Positions 34,718-43,332 of a stretch of DNA of 64,000 nucleotides are shown in pieces. Location of the stretch: assembly GCA_964455935.1 (NCBI GenBank), contig CAYVZU010000001.1, positions 60,268 to 124,267 on the forward strand, given 5' to 3'. Position numbers and translations under genes: made by a program. Under the pieces are notes generated by a model. The model ran no database searches and was not told the DNA's origin. It was given only the letters and a program-made list of their open reading frames with translations. Each line of letters begins with the position of its first letter. Positions within the stretch are counted from its first letter, which is position 1. Source of the DNA: CAYVZU01 sp964455935 (GTDB lineage Bacteria > Fibrobacterota > CAYVZU01).

Positions 34718-35572
34718 ATGGGAATGGCGATTCATTGCGTTTCCCTTCTTGCAGTGGGAATCTCATCTTTCCTCATCGCGCGCAGCCTGCTTGCCTGGTG
34801 GAGTGGTGTCTCCAACAATCGCAATGCCAGCCGCGAGGCCTTGCTCTTTTTGGCCCGGCTTCTGGTTTGGTGGAAAGAAGAGGACTACCTCGACATGCAA
34901 AGCAAAATGGAAATGGCCGGGGACGCGGAGCAGATCAGCGCCAGGGAGTTCGCGGGCCTCAAGGTCGCCTTTGGCGCCGGCGCAGCGCTGCTTTTCGTGC
35001 TGCTGGTCTCGCTGGCGCAGGTTCCATCCAGTGGGGCGCATCGCCTGCTGTTGACATGCGGCATTGCCTGCCTGGGATATTGGGCCCCCGATTTATGGAT
35101 TGCTCGGAAGGTCAAGGAACGCCGCCAGCTGATTCTTCTGGAGCTTCCCGATTTCATAGACCTTCTCACCCTTCTGGCCGAAGCCGGATTGGATTTCGGC
35201 ACAAGCATCATGACCATTCTGGAAAACAGCAAGAAGACACCCCTGATCGAAGAATTATCGCTGTTCTATGCCGAAACGAATGTCGGGAAAAGCCGGATTC
35301 AGGCTTTGCGCGATTTTGGCGCCCGGGTGGGTCTTGGCGAACTCAACCTTTTTCTGGGTTCGTTGCTGCAATCGGAAAAACTGGGTGTAGACATGGCGGC
35401 CTATCTGCGGAGTCAGTCCAACGATTTCCGCGAGAAACGAATCCGGCGGGCGGAGCGGGCCGCCCTGCAGGCGCCCATTAAAATGACGGTTCCGCTTGTA
35501 TTTTTCATTTTTCCGGCCCTGATTCTGATCATGCTGGGCCCGGTGGTCATCAGCGCGATTCAATCGTTTTAG
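34718..35572 (+). CDS. tadC: TadC-type inner-membrane platform protein
   Basis: A 284-residue GspF-domain paralogue of TadB that completes the Tad inner-membrane platform. Membrane helices are at about 3-22, 83-103 and near the C-terminus (KMTVPLVFFIFPALILIMLGPVVISAI). The GspF core includes LELPDFIDLLTLLAEAGLDFGTSI near 142-165 and LGELNLFLGSLLQSEKLGVDM. The start codon follows the tadB stop directly. The last gene of the cluster, a TPR-like protein, begins 13 bases later. Confidence 0.9.
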   Translation: MGMAIHCVSLLAVGISSFLIARSLLAWWSGVSNNRNASREALLFLARLLVWWKEEDYLDMQSKMEMAGDAEQISAREFAGLKVAFGAGAALLFVLLVSLAQVPSSGAHRLLLTCGIACLGYWAPDLWIARKVKERRQLILLELPDFIDLLTLLAEAGLDFGTSIMTILENSKKTPLIEELSLFYAETNVGKSRIQALRDFGARVGLGELNLFLGSLLQSEKLGVDMAAYLRSQSNDFREKRIRRAERAALQAPIKMTVPLVFFIFPALILIMLGPVVISAIQSF

Positions 35573-35584
35573 GATGGAATTCGA

Positions 35585-36232
35585 ATGAACACGGGCACGC
35601 GCATCGTCATCAAGGCCGGCAAGACACCGGAGTGGATTCCGCATCCACGGGATCCGCAGCGCAAGGTGTTCCGGGCCCGCGAAGTGCGGCGCTCTTCCCG
35701 AAAGCGGCGGCTTTTTCTTGCCGCAATTCCTGCTGCCTTCGTTTTCAGTATCGCCTTCATGGGGTTACTCCGGCCTGAGCCGGAAGAAGGAGCGTCCTTT
35801 CACGCCGTCACCGGGCCCAAGCTGCCGCGGGCCAGCCGCCGCGGACCGCCTCCGGACTCCGTTCTTGTGGAAGCGGGCAAGCGCGCCAAGGCCGGGGACA
35901 AGTATTACGCGGAACGGCATATCGACCCAACGCGTCGGCTGAACGCAATGTCCTCCTACGAGCAGGTCCTGCAGATGCTTGCCATCTACGGCATGCGGCC
36001 GCCGCTCTACGGCAAAACGCTTCGACAATACCATCAAGTGGATTCGGAAAATGATTCCATCGTTAAAGCCCTGTATGCGAAGTCGCGAGTGGAGATGGAA
36101 AAGGAAAACTATGCCCTGGCGTTCCATTATCTTTCGAGGATTCTGAGGATTTGGCCTGCCCACAAGCCACAATACGTGGCCATTAAAAACCAGCGCGAAA
36201 CCGTAGGTGCCTTGATTCGTGAAGAGGACTAG
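35585..36232 (+). CDS. Tad-locus membrane protein with TPR-like region (TadD-like)
   Basis: A 215-residue protein with a cytoplasmic basic N-terminus rich in Arg (about 1-40), one membrane helix (RRLFLAAIPAAFVFSIAFMGLL near 41-62) and a periplasmic region. The latter carries a helical repeat-like stretch (YYAERHIDPTRRLNAMSSYEQVLQML and YALAFHYLSRILRIWP near 175-195). That is reminiscent of TadD, a lipoprotein with TPR repeats required for pilus formation, but it is a membrane-anchored variant. It is the last gene of the cluster. The functional guess is from position. Confidence 0.55.
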   Translation: MNTGTRIVIKAGKTPEWIPHPRDPQRKVFRAREVRRSSRKRRLFLAAIPAAFVFSIAFMGLLRPEPEEGASFHAVTGPKLPRASRRGPPPDSVLVEAGKRAKAGDKYYAERHIDPTRRLNAMSSYEQVLQMLAIYGMRPPLYGKTLRQYHQVDSENDSIVKALYAKSRVEMEKENYALAFHYLSRILRIWPAHKPQYVAIKNQRETVGALIREED

Positions 36233-36723
36233 CCCTCCCGTTGCACGTGGAGTACAACTTGGCTACAAGCAGTTACGGAGCAAACGGGGAGACAGCGTTC
36301 ACGACGCACAGGGAAGTCGCTGCAGAATCTACATTTGAAGAAAGGCCGTGGCCGGGGCGGTTTCGGTGATGCACATCCCGTCCTTGTGAGAATGGATCAT
36401 CGGATCCTCTACCTGCCTGCACGCAGGAAACAATATGCGCCAGAGAATGGCCTTCCCAGGCTTCCCAAAAGCCCGCGCGCGGGTGTGGCATTATCTTGTC
36501 GCAGATAAGGCAATTTGGGGCTTTGGTTTGAGTTGACTCCATACCCTCTGCAGCCCCTGGGGTGGCTGCTAAATCCATTCACAAAATATGCTTTGCTCTG
36601 TTTTTATCCACCAGCGAGGCACACACGAAAGCTGGATTGTGCCGGTGGGCCGTTTATATTGGACGGGAAAAGGTGAAGAATTCGTTCCAACTTCCCGGTC
36701 ATGCTTTTGAGCAGCGGTGAATT
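36233..36723. other. Intergenic region after the Tad locus with possible gene relic
   Basis: About 490 bp. On the minus strand two overlapping frames each look partly protein-like: CLICDKIMPHPRAGFWEAW near 36475-36540 and IHSHKDGMCITETAPATAF near 36335-36400. They would join only with a frame change and no start codon or ribosome-binding site is convincing. I treat the stretch as a possible decayed gene without calling one. No terminator hairpin with a T-tract is clear. Confidence 0.3.
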
Positions 36724-39700
36724 TTACGCGGGATTGGCAGTCTTCCGGCCTTTCCGTCCCAGGTAGGCCGTTACCATCGCGGGAATCACAAACAGGGTCA
36801 TCAACGTCGAGACCGCGACACCACCGATGGCCGTGATCGCAAACGGCGCCTGGATGCTCGCGGACTGAAGGGCCGCGGGGATCGACGAAGTTACAATCGC
36901 CAGGTTCATCATCAGGATCGCGTGGAACTTCGTTTTGCATGCATCCATCATGGCGTCATGAGAGCTAAGGCCGTCCTTCATCCGCATCATTGAATAATCA
37001 ATCACCAGAATAGCGTTGTTGACCACCACGCCAATGAGCATGATCATTGACATGAGTGAAATCATGGAAATCGACTTGCCTGTGATAAGCAAAGCCGAAA
37101 TAACGCCGATGAATCCCAGGGGAATGGTAATCATAATGAACAGGGGGAGAACTAGTGATTCGAGCGTGCCCGCCAGAACCATGAAGGTGAGCAGAATCGC
37201 CAGCAGCGTCGCCTTGCCCAACGCGCCGAAGGACTCGGCCATCATCTCCTGCTGGCCTCCAAAATAGATCCGGTAGCCCGATGGCACCTGGATCCGCTTC
37301 GTCAGTTTCTGCAGCTCGGCCGCCTTGGTTCCCGAAGCGCCCTTGGTTACGTTGGCGGTCACCGTGACCAGGCGCTGCCGGTTCTTGCGGTCGATGTTGG
37401 CCGCGCCGCCGCGATAAACCACCTTGGCCAGGGCTTTGACCGGAACAATCCCCCGCATGGTCGGGATGGAAATATTTTCGATCGCGTCCAAAGAATTCCG
37501 GTCGCTTTCGCCGTATTGGACGCGCATCGTAATCTCGTCGTTGGTTTCGCGGTAGACCGCGGCTTCACTTCCTGTGAGCGCGTTGCGCACAAAGAAGCCG
37601 AGCATGGCCACGTTCATTCCGTATTCGTCCATGCGCATGCGGTCGGGCACGAACTGAATTTCCGGTTTGGCCTCTTTCCATGAGCGCTGGATGTCGGCCA
37701 CGCCGGGAATTGTGCGGGCCAGCGCCATGACCGAATCCGTGAGCCGCAGGATTTTATCCATATCGTCACCGGTCACCTCAACCTGAATATCGGCCTGGTT
37801 TCCCCCGCCGCCCATGGTGGACATCTCCTTTGCCGTAAATCGCGCGTCGGGAATATCGGCCAGCATGGGACGAATGTCCCCAATCACTTCCTTCGTCGAT
37901 CGCTTGCGCTGCTTGGCATCCTTCAGGCGCAATGTCACGGCGCCGAAATTGACGCCGCTCGAGGTTCCGCTGCCGCCCAGGCTTGAATAAACATCCACCA
38001 GTTCGGGGATTTTTGAAACCCGCGTCTCAACGGTCTGAAGCACACGATCGGTCGCCGACAGGGATGTGCCGGAGGGCATTTCCACTGAGATATCAACAAG
38101 GCCGGCATCGGTGGACGGGAAGAATTCGGATCCCACAAACCGGGCCGCGAAGAAACTGGTAAACAGAAGCAGGACCGTCGAAACGATAACCCGCACTTTG
38201 TGAGCGAGCGCCGTTTGAAGCAAGTAAACATAGCGGCGTTCGAGCCAGGACAGAAACACTTCGAACCAGGCGAACTTGAATTGCAGGCCCGTTCGGCCCA
38301 GCAACTTGGAGGCCATCAGAGGAGCCAGCGTGAAGGAAAGGGCCAGCGAAATAATTGTTGCGGCGGTTATTGTGAGTCCCAATGCTTTGAAGATCTGGCC
38401 GGTGATTCCCTGCATGGTGGCGATGGGCACGAACACAGCCACATTGGTGAGGGCCGAAGCGATCACCGCCACGGCGATCTCCGTTGTCCCTTTAAGCGAT
38501 GCCTCGTTGATCGCATTCCCCATCCGCCTGTGGCGGACGATGTTCTCAAGGACAAGGATCGCATTGGTAACCAGTGTCCCCACGGAGATGGCCAGCGACA
38601 TGAGCGTGATCACGTTGATCGTGAAACCGAGCATCTGCATGAACATGAAGGTTACGATCAGCGAGGCCGGAATCGTGATGGCGGCAATCAGCGTGAGTCG
38701 AACGTCGTGCAGAAAAAGAAGTAGCAAAATGGAGGTGAGCAGAATTCCAATCGCGACATTCGAATACATGTCATTGACCGAGGTTCGAATGAAATCCGAT
38801 CGGTCGCGCACAATGCTTAGCTTTGACCCGACCGGAAGCTTGGCCTCAATCTCCCGCAGGGCTTTGGCGCAACGGTCCGCCACTTCGACCGTGTTGGCAT
38901 CGGGCCGCTTCTGGATCGAGATTCCCACTGAGTTGCGGCCGTTGAAGCGGGCGCCCTGTCGAACCTCTTTGTAAGCATCCTCCACCGCACCCAGAGCCGA
39001 AAGCGGAACGCTCATGGACGGCCCTCCGGGCCGGGAGACCGGGATGCGGAGATCGGAAATCTGGTGGAGCGATTCGAACTGGCCCTTGATTCGCACTGTG
39101 TATTCTTTCCGGTCGCCGGTCACCTGGCCCCCGGGAATGTCAACGGTCTGCGCGCCGATCATGGAGGCGACCGCGGTCACCGAGAGTCCAAGCGCATCCA
39201 GCTTCTCTTTGCGCAGGTTAATTCGAATCTCTCGCTCGCGACCGCCCGTAATGGCAACGGCCGCGACGCCGGGAATGCGCACCAGATCCTCTTTGATCTG
39301 CTTGTCCGCAATATGGCGAAGCTCCAGCGGAGGCATGCTGGCGGTCATGGCCACATCCAGAATCGGCTGGGAATTCATGTCGAACTTGGATACCACCGGC
39401 TTTTGAAGGTCGCGGGGCAGCTTAAAGAGAATGGCGTCGATTTTATCCTTCACATCGATGGAGGCAATGTCGGGATTGACGCCCAGGTTGAATTCGACGA
39501 AAAGAAAGCCAAGCCCTTCGGCGCAAAAGGCGGTGATGTTTTTGATTCCACTGACCGTGGTTAATTGCTCCTCGATGGGCTTGACCACGGCGGTCTCAAT
39601 TTCCTCGGGACCGGCACCAGGGTAGATGGCCTGCACCGAAACAAAGGGAAGCTCGATATTGGGCATCAGGTCGATGGGCAGACCAAGAAACGCGACAAGG

Positions 39701-39774
39701 CCAAAGGTGACAAAGGCCAGAATCACCATGATGGCCAGGACGGGCTGATGAATACTGATTTGCGTAATTTTCAT
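36724..39774 (-). CDS. RND-family multidrug efflux permease (HAE-1/AcrB-like)
   Basis: A 1016-residue resistance-nodulation-division pump that uses the proton gradient to export drugs or toxic compounds through a TolC channel. It begins with a membrane helix (ISIHQPVLAIMVILAFV), followed by the porter domain motif MPNIELPFVSVQAIYPGAGPEEIE and by a second repeat with the same layout after residue about 520. Helix 4 carries GTLVTNAILVLENIVRH near 390-406, where most RND pumps have an Asp-Asp pair (here NAILVLENI; the exact proton-relay residues should be checked). The permease, adaptor and tolC genes are one operon. Length is normal for the family. Confidence 0.93.
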   Translation of the reverse strand: MKITQISIHQPVLAIMVILAFVTFGLVAFLGLPIDLMPNIELPFVSVQAIYPGAGPEEIETAVVKPIEEQLTTVSGIKNITAFCAEGLGFLFVEFNLGVNPDIASIDVKDKIDAILFKLPRDLQKPVVSKFDMNSQPILDVAMTASMPPLELRHIADKQIKEDLVRIPGVAAVAITGGREREIRINLRKEKLDALGLSVTAVASMIGAQTVDIPGGQVTGDRKEYTVRIKGQFESLHQISDLRIPVSRPGGPSMSVPLSALGAVEDAYKEVRQGARFNGRNSVGISIQKRPDANTVEVADRCAKALREIEAKLPVGSKLSIVRDRSDFIRTSVNDMYSNVAIGILLTSILLLLFLHDVRLTLIAAITIPASLIVTFMFMQMLGFTINVITLMSLAISVGTLVTNAILVLENIVRHRRMGNAINEASLKGTTEIAVAVIASALTNVAVFVPIATMQGITGQIFKALGLTITAATIISLALSFTLAPLMASKLLGRTGLQFKFAWFEVFLSWLERRYVYLLQTALAHKVRVIVSTVLLLFTSFFAARFVGSEFFPSTDAGLVDISVEMPSGTSLSATDRVLQTVETRVSKIPELVDVYSSLGGSGTSSGVNFGAVTLRLKDAKQRKRSTKEVIGDIRPMLADIPDARFTAKEMSTMGGGGNQADIQVEVTGDDMDKILRLTDSVMALARTIPGVADIQRSWKEAKPEIQFVPDRMRMDEYGMNVAMLGFFVRNALTGSEAAVYRETNDEITMRVQYGESDRNSLDAIENISIPTMRGIVPVKALAKVVYRGGAANIDRKNRQRLVTVTANVTKGASGTKAAELQKLTKRIQVPSGYRIYFGGQQEMMAESFGALGKATLLAILLTFMVLAGTLESLVLPLFIMITIPLGFIGVISALLITGKSISMISLMSMIMLIGVVVNNAILVIDYSMMRMKDGLSSHDAMMDACKTKFHAILMMNLAIVTSSIPAALQSASIQAPFAITAIGGVAVSTLMTLFVIPAMVTAYLGRKGRKTANPA

Positions 39775-39796
39775 GATGTGCTCGAAGCGCCCCGGC

Positions 39797-40855
39797 TTAT
39801 TGGGCCGTCACGGTTTCGGTGACCAGCTTCACTTTGACGCCGTCGACCAGGTTGCCCATTCCGGCCTTCACAAAGAGCTGTCCTTCGTCGATTCCCTGCA
39901 GGATCTCATACATGCTTCCGCCGCGAATCCCGGTCTGCACCGCGATTTTGCGCGCCTGATCATTTTCGACCAGAAAGAGGAAATTCCGATCGCCTTCCTG
40001 CACCAGCGATTCCATGGGAACGGTGATTGCGTTTTTCCTCTCCTCCACCACAATCGAGGCGGTCACAAACATGCCTGGCCGCAAACGGCGTCCCGGATTG
40101 GCAAACAGCGCCTCGATGGAGAACGAATGGCTCGCGGCCCCGCCCGAAAGTGAAACCAACGTGACGCGGCCCTCGATTGTGTCGGACCCAAGCGCAATGC
40201 GGGCGGGCTGGCCCACGGCGAAGCGGTGAATCACGGCTTCGCTCACCTGCGCTTTGAGGCGTACGCGGTCGAGCGTTGCCAGATCCACCAGCGGCCGCCC
40301 GCGGTCAACCGTGCTGCCCAGGGATTGATAGATCTGGGTCACGGTACCGCTATAGGGCGCTGTAAGAATTTCCGTTTTGGCCGCATATTTGTAGCTGGCG
40401 CGGGCGGCCACCAGCCCGCTCTCGACCTGGTCTACGATCTCCTGGGACACCCCGCCTTCCTGGGCCAGAGCGTCAAGACGTTCCTTGGATTTTTCGGCGT
40501 TCTTGTATTGAGCCTCGGACATTTCCAACGGCGAAGGCATATCGGGATCCATCCGCAGCAGGCGTCCGCCTTTTGCGACGCCCTCCCCAACCCGGGCATA
40601 TATCTCCTGCACCTGGCCCGGCACATTGCAGACCAGTGTCGTCTGGCGCTCGCCCTCCAACGTTCCGCCCACCAGTTCAATATCACGAAGAGTCCCGCGC
40701 TGCACATTGAGTGTGGTCACGGGAATGCCCTCGCGCTTCTGAATCTCCTCGATCGTCTCCGCTTTCATCTTGGCCTTCTTCTGACACGAGGCTGAGGCCA
40801 CGGCCAGTGCCGCCATTGCGATCAAAATCAGAAGCGCCCGAACGTTGGATTTCAT
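39797..40855 (-). CDS. RND efflux periplasmic adaptor (membrane-fusion protein), likely lipoprotein
   Basis: A 352-residue HlyD/MFP-family adaptor linking the RND permease to TolC across the periplasm. The N-terminal hydrophobic segment ends ASASC, so it may be lipid-anchored through that Cys, as MFPs often are. A barrel-sandwich and lipoyl domain follows (VCNVPGQVQEIYARVGEGVAKG near 74-95), a helical hairpin, and a repeated lipoyl half (ILTAPYSGTVTQIYQSLGSTV near 159-179). Next comes the beta-barrel domain (about 200-280). The permease gene starts 22 bases downstream. Confidence 0.9.
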   Translation of the reverse strand: MKSNVRALLILIAMAALAVASASCQKKAKMKAETIEEIQKREGIPVTTLNVQRGTLRDIELVGGTLEGERQTTLVCNVPGQVQEIYARVGEGVAKGGRLLRMDPDMPSPLEMSEAQYKNAEKSKERLDALAQEGGVSQEIVDQVESGLVAARASYKYAAKTEILTAPYSGTVTQIYQSLGSTVDRGRPLVDLATLDRVRLKAQVSEAVIHRFAVGQPARIALGSDTIEGRVTLVSLSGGAASHSFSIEALFANPGRRLRPGMFVTASIVVEERKNAITVPMESLVQEGDRNFLFLVENDQARKIAVQTGIRGGSMYEILQGIDEGQLFVKAGMGNLVDGVKVKLVTETVTAQ

Positions 40856-40887
40856 AGTCTCTCCTTCAACTCACAAGAGTAATTCGT

Positions 40888-40945
40888 TTTCTCTCCCCGG
40901 AGCCTGTCCGCCCTGGCGGAATGGGAGAGAACCCAGGTGAGGGTG
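40888..40945. repeat. Short GC-rich palindromic intergenic repeat, copy 2
   Basis: TTCTCTCCC and GGGAGAGAA are perfect inverted arms around a second, smaller palindrome (CCGCCCTGGCGG) in the centre; GGTGAGGGTG follows. It lies between tolC and the adaptor gene on the minus strand and is related to the copies at 18415 and 43278. Confidence 0.55.
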
Positions 40946-40988
40946 TTGGTCACCCGGCTTTTCCACTTTTCCATGCTTCGAATATTTT

Positions 40989-42518
40989 CTATTCCAATTC
41001 TCCCAGCAGCATTTTCAGATCAATCACGGCCGCATAGAATCCAAACTGGGCCGCGCTTTGGCCAAGCCGGGCCGATTTCAATTCAATTTCGGCATTTTGC
41101 AGATCCAGCAGAGTCGAGGAGCCGACCTCGTAAGATTTCTTCCGGATGGAGTATCCCTTTTCCGCAAGGCGGACCACCGCGTCCATTGAGCGGAGGCGAT
41201 TTCGGCCGGCCTGGATCTGGTCGAAGCTCTTCTGGAGACCGATCTCCAGCCCTTTTTCCGCCTGCTTCTTACTCTGTTCAAATGAGCGCTGGTCCGAACG
41301 CGCCTGCTTTACTTTCTGCACGTTGCGAAACCCGCTGAACAGGTTGAGCGTCGCGCCGGCAAATACTCTTTTGTCATCAATCCATTCCGGGGTCTCACCA
41401 TTATCAAACTGGGAGATTTTGCTGTACGAGGCGCCGCAGTAGATCATCGGGTAGAAGTCCGATTTGGCCAGATTGACCAGCTGCTCTTGCACGCGCCCGG
41501 CGCTTTCAAGCTGTTTGCGCGAGAGATTATTTGCCTCCAATTTGACCATCGCTTGTTCCCTGGAGATACTGTAGTCATCCTTCGGGAAGTCGCCTGCGAT
41601 CTCAAGGCTTTCCGGCGCATCCGGCAACCCGGCTTGTTTGATCAGGACAAGATAGGCGAGTTTCTGTTCATCGGAGGATGTCTGCAGGCTGATGAGTGCC
41701 TTCTCGTGACTGAGTTGCGTGAGAAGGGTATCGAGCTCGCTTCCCTTGCCGACAACATACCGGGCTTTGGAAAGCCGGTGTGTCTCCGCGGATAGCCGTA
41801 CGCTTTCTTTCTGAATTTCGAGATTCTTTTTGGCCAGAAGAGCGCCATAAAACATCTTGCGAAGATTTCCTTTGGTCGTTTGCTCGACTTCGCTCTTCTT
41901 TGTGCGAAGGCTCTGGTTATACGCTTTCGCGATTTTGAGGCCAATACCTACCTTGCCCTGCGCGAACAGAGGCTGCGACAGGGAAAGCGAAAGCGAGAGC
42001 GACTGCGGCTTGGGCATCATGGCGCCCAACACTCCATCAAGCACATTGCTGAGGGCGTATGCCCCGGGCTCATCGGTGGAAAATGGCTGCATGATGCTGC
42101 TGATCGTGGTGGAGGTGATGTCGTTGAAGGAATGCTGATAATTGGCCGAAGCATCAAGTTTCGGCGTGGCCGAGCCATAGGCTTCATAGATCTGATAGCG
42201 GGTTTTGTTGATCTCCTCTTCGACTTTCTTGAGTTCTTCGGAATTGCGCAGGCCCGATTCAACCACCTGTTCCACCGTATAAACCGCGGCCGGAGCCATC
42301 GCAAAAAGCAGAAGGCATAGGAAAGCAGCAATTGAGATTGTTGTCCGAGCGCATCTCAAGGAGGATTGCGCGGGCCAAAGCCTGTGTGAAAATGGTTCCG
42401 GCAAGGCGCGCGAAAAAGACGCATCAAGAGAAGATGCGCCGATGGAGCGCAACGTGGCTGGGACCGTTTGGAGCTTGGCGACGCCGGAAAGCCTCCTTGA
42501 GATGCGCTGGCAGGTCAT
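40989..42518 (-). CDS. TolC-family outer-membrane efflux channel
   Basis: A 509-residue TolC/OEP-family protein. The ATG at 42518 overlaps the tetR stop (ATGA). Its predicted signal peptide (ISIAAFLCLLLFAMAPAA) sits at residues 61-78 instead of the N-terminus, because residues 4-57 come from an inverted-repeat-bounded 159-bp element. Removing it restores MTCHRTTISIAAF..., an ordinary signal peptide in frame. The mature part shows two OEP repeats with the family's coiled helices and beta-strands: VEEEINKTRYQIYEAYGSATPKLD and, later, AGRNRLRSMDAVVRLAEKGYSI. Alternatively translation could start at an internal TTG near 42361. Function is export with the downstream RND genes. Confidence 0.87.
   Translation of the reverse strand: MTCQRISRRLSGVAKLQTVPATLRSIGASSLDASFSRALPEPFSHRLWPAQSSLRCARTTISIAAFLCLLLFAMAPAAVYTVEQVVESGLRNSEELKKVEEEINKTRYQIYEAYGSATPKLDASANYQHSFNDITSTTISSIMQPFSTDEPGAYALSNVLDGVLGAMMPKPQSLSLSLSLSQPLFAQGKVGIGLKIAKAYNQSLRTKKSEVEQTTKGNLRKMFYGALLAKKNLEIQKESVRLSAETHRLSKARYVVGKGSELDTLLTQLSHEKALISLQTSSDEQKLAYLVLIKQAGLPDAPESLEIAGDFPKDDYSISREQAMVKLEANNLSRKQLESAGRVQEQLVNLAKSDFYPMIYCGASYSKISQFDNGETPEWIDDKRVFAGATLNLFSGFRNVQKVKQARSDQRSFEQSKKQAEKGLEIGLQKSFDQIQAGRNRLRSMDAVVRLAEKGYSIRKKSYEVGSSTLLDLQNAEIELKSARLGQSAAQFGFYAAVIDLKMLLGELE
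42349..42507. mobile_element. 159-bp inverted-repeat element inserted in frame in tolC
   Basis: GCGCATCTCAAGGAGG (42349-42364) and CCTCCTTGAGATGCGC (42492-42507) are perfect 16-bp inverted copies bounding the unit. The interior contains a smaller hairpin GCATC-AAGAGAA-GATGC (42421-42437). The unit length is a multiple of three, both strands are open, and its excision joins the tolC start codon to a canonical signal-peptide sequence in frame. I see no clear target-site duplication at the edges and no encoded transposase, so it would be non-autonomous (MITE/REPIN-like). An invertible segment is a second possibility. Confidence 0.6.
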
Positions 42519-43159
42519 TTGGTCCCTTTCACGCCCAGGCCGGCGAAGAGGAATTTCATAATGCGCTGGAGGTCTTCTTCCCGGTTCCCCATTTTTCGAT
42601 TGCGTTTCCACTCCATAACGGTGCCCCGAATGAGAGCGCCGATATAGCGCGCCACCCACGAATCTTCCACCGGAGACGCAAACTCATGGTTTTTGCGGCC
42701 TTCATCCAGCACGCGGCAGAACACACGGTTCACTTTCTCGGTCCATTTTTGCAAATCCGGGATGGACTGGCCATCGGGTTTGCGCAGGTTTTGATGCAAC
42801 AGACAGACCGTCTGAAAATCAGAAACGGCCAGAAGAAAGGCAAAATGCTCGCCCAGAACATCAAATATGGTTCGGATTATGCGCTCCAACCGGACCAGGG
42901 CGCTTCCGTCTGTGTTGGCGGATCGTTCCATTTGAACCAGGGTGCGCTCGTGTTCGCGAACGGCCAGGTTTACGAAGATGGTTTCTTTGTCTGGGTAGTA
43001 GTTGTAGAGCGAAGCTTTGGAAAACCCGGCGGCCTCGCCAATGTCCTCAAGCCGCGCCTGGTGAAAACCCTTATCGGCAAACACTCTGCGCGCAGCATCC
43101 AAAATCAGCCCGCGCTTGGCATCCCTAACGGCCTGGTCTTTTGTTTCCCGTGGTTCCAT
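42515..43159 (-). CDS. TetR/AcrR-family transcriptional regulator
   Basis: A 214-residue repressor. The N-terminal helix-turn-helix at about 18-60 reads ILDAARRVFADKGFHQARLEDIGEAAGFSKASLYNYYPDKETIF, textbook for the family. The C-terminal ligand domain is helical. The gene lies ahead of tolC, adaptor and permease on the same strand with an ATGA overlap, so it is the operon's first gene and likely its regulator. A palindrome 20 bases upstream of its start is a candidate operator. The inducer is unknown. Confidence 0.92.
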   Translation of the reverse strand: MEPRETKDQAVRDAKRGLILDAARRVFADKGFHQARLEDIGEAAGFSKASLYNYYPDKETIFVNLAVREHERTLVQMERSANTDGSALVRLERIIRTIFDVLGEHFAFLLAVSDFQTVCLLHQNLRKPDGQSIPDLQKWTEKVNRVFCRVLDEGRKNHEFASPVEDSWVARYIGALIRGTVMEWKRNRKMGNREEDLQRIMKFLFAGLGVKGTK

Positions 43160-43178
43160 AACATTCGAGTTGGTTCTC

Positions 43179-43192
43179 TGACTCGTAAGTCA
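43179..43192. promoter_or_regulatory. Candidate TetR operator
   Basis: TGACT and AGTCA arms separated by CGTA form a 14-bp palindrome with a 4-base spacer, 20 bases upstream of the tetR ATG at 43159. TetR/AcrR regulators often bind such sites near their own promoters; a TTGACT hexamer on the minus strand overlaps the palindrome and could be the -35 element. Confidence 0.5.
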
Positions 43193-43277
43193 AAATAATG
43201 TACTTGCGATCCAAACGTCAAGAAACCAGTGACAAGCAAAAAAATGGCTCTCAACTTTATTCAGCGATTTCGCAAGC

Positions 43278-43314
43278 GCCCTCGCCTCTCGGTGGGCGAG
43301 AGTGGGGTGAGGGG
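43278..43314. repeat. Short GC-rich palindromic intergenic repeat, copy 3
   Basis: CCCTCGCCTCTC faces GGGCGAGAG and continues GTGGGGTGAGGGG. It belongs with the copies at 18415 and 40888 and lies between tetR and the lipoprotein gene at 43333, a region of divergent promoters. Confidence 0.55.
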
Positions 43315-43332
43315 GCGCGCCGCAGGGGTCGT

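Noticed and set aside
36273..36578. Minus-strand 101-residue ORF after the Tad locus
   Set aside because: No start signal and only part of the frame looks coding; a competing frame looks equally plausible, so I record the region as a possible relic only.
42349..42507. Invertible promoter switch
   Set aside because: Inverted repeats of 16 bp fit, but the segment has no promoter-like sequence, no recombinase gene is nearby, and the in-frame restoration of the signal peptide favours insertion; inversion is kept only as a second possibility.
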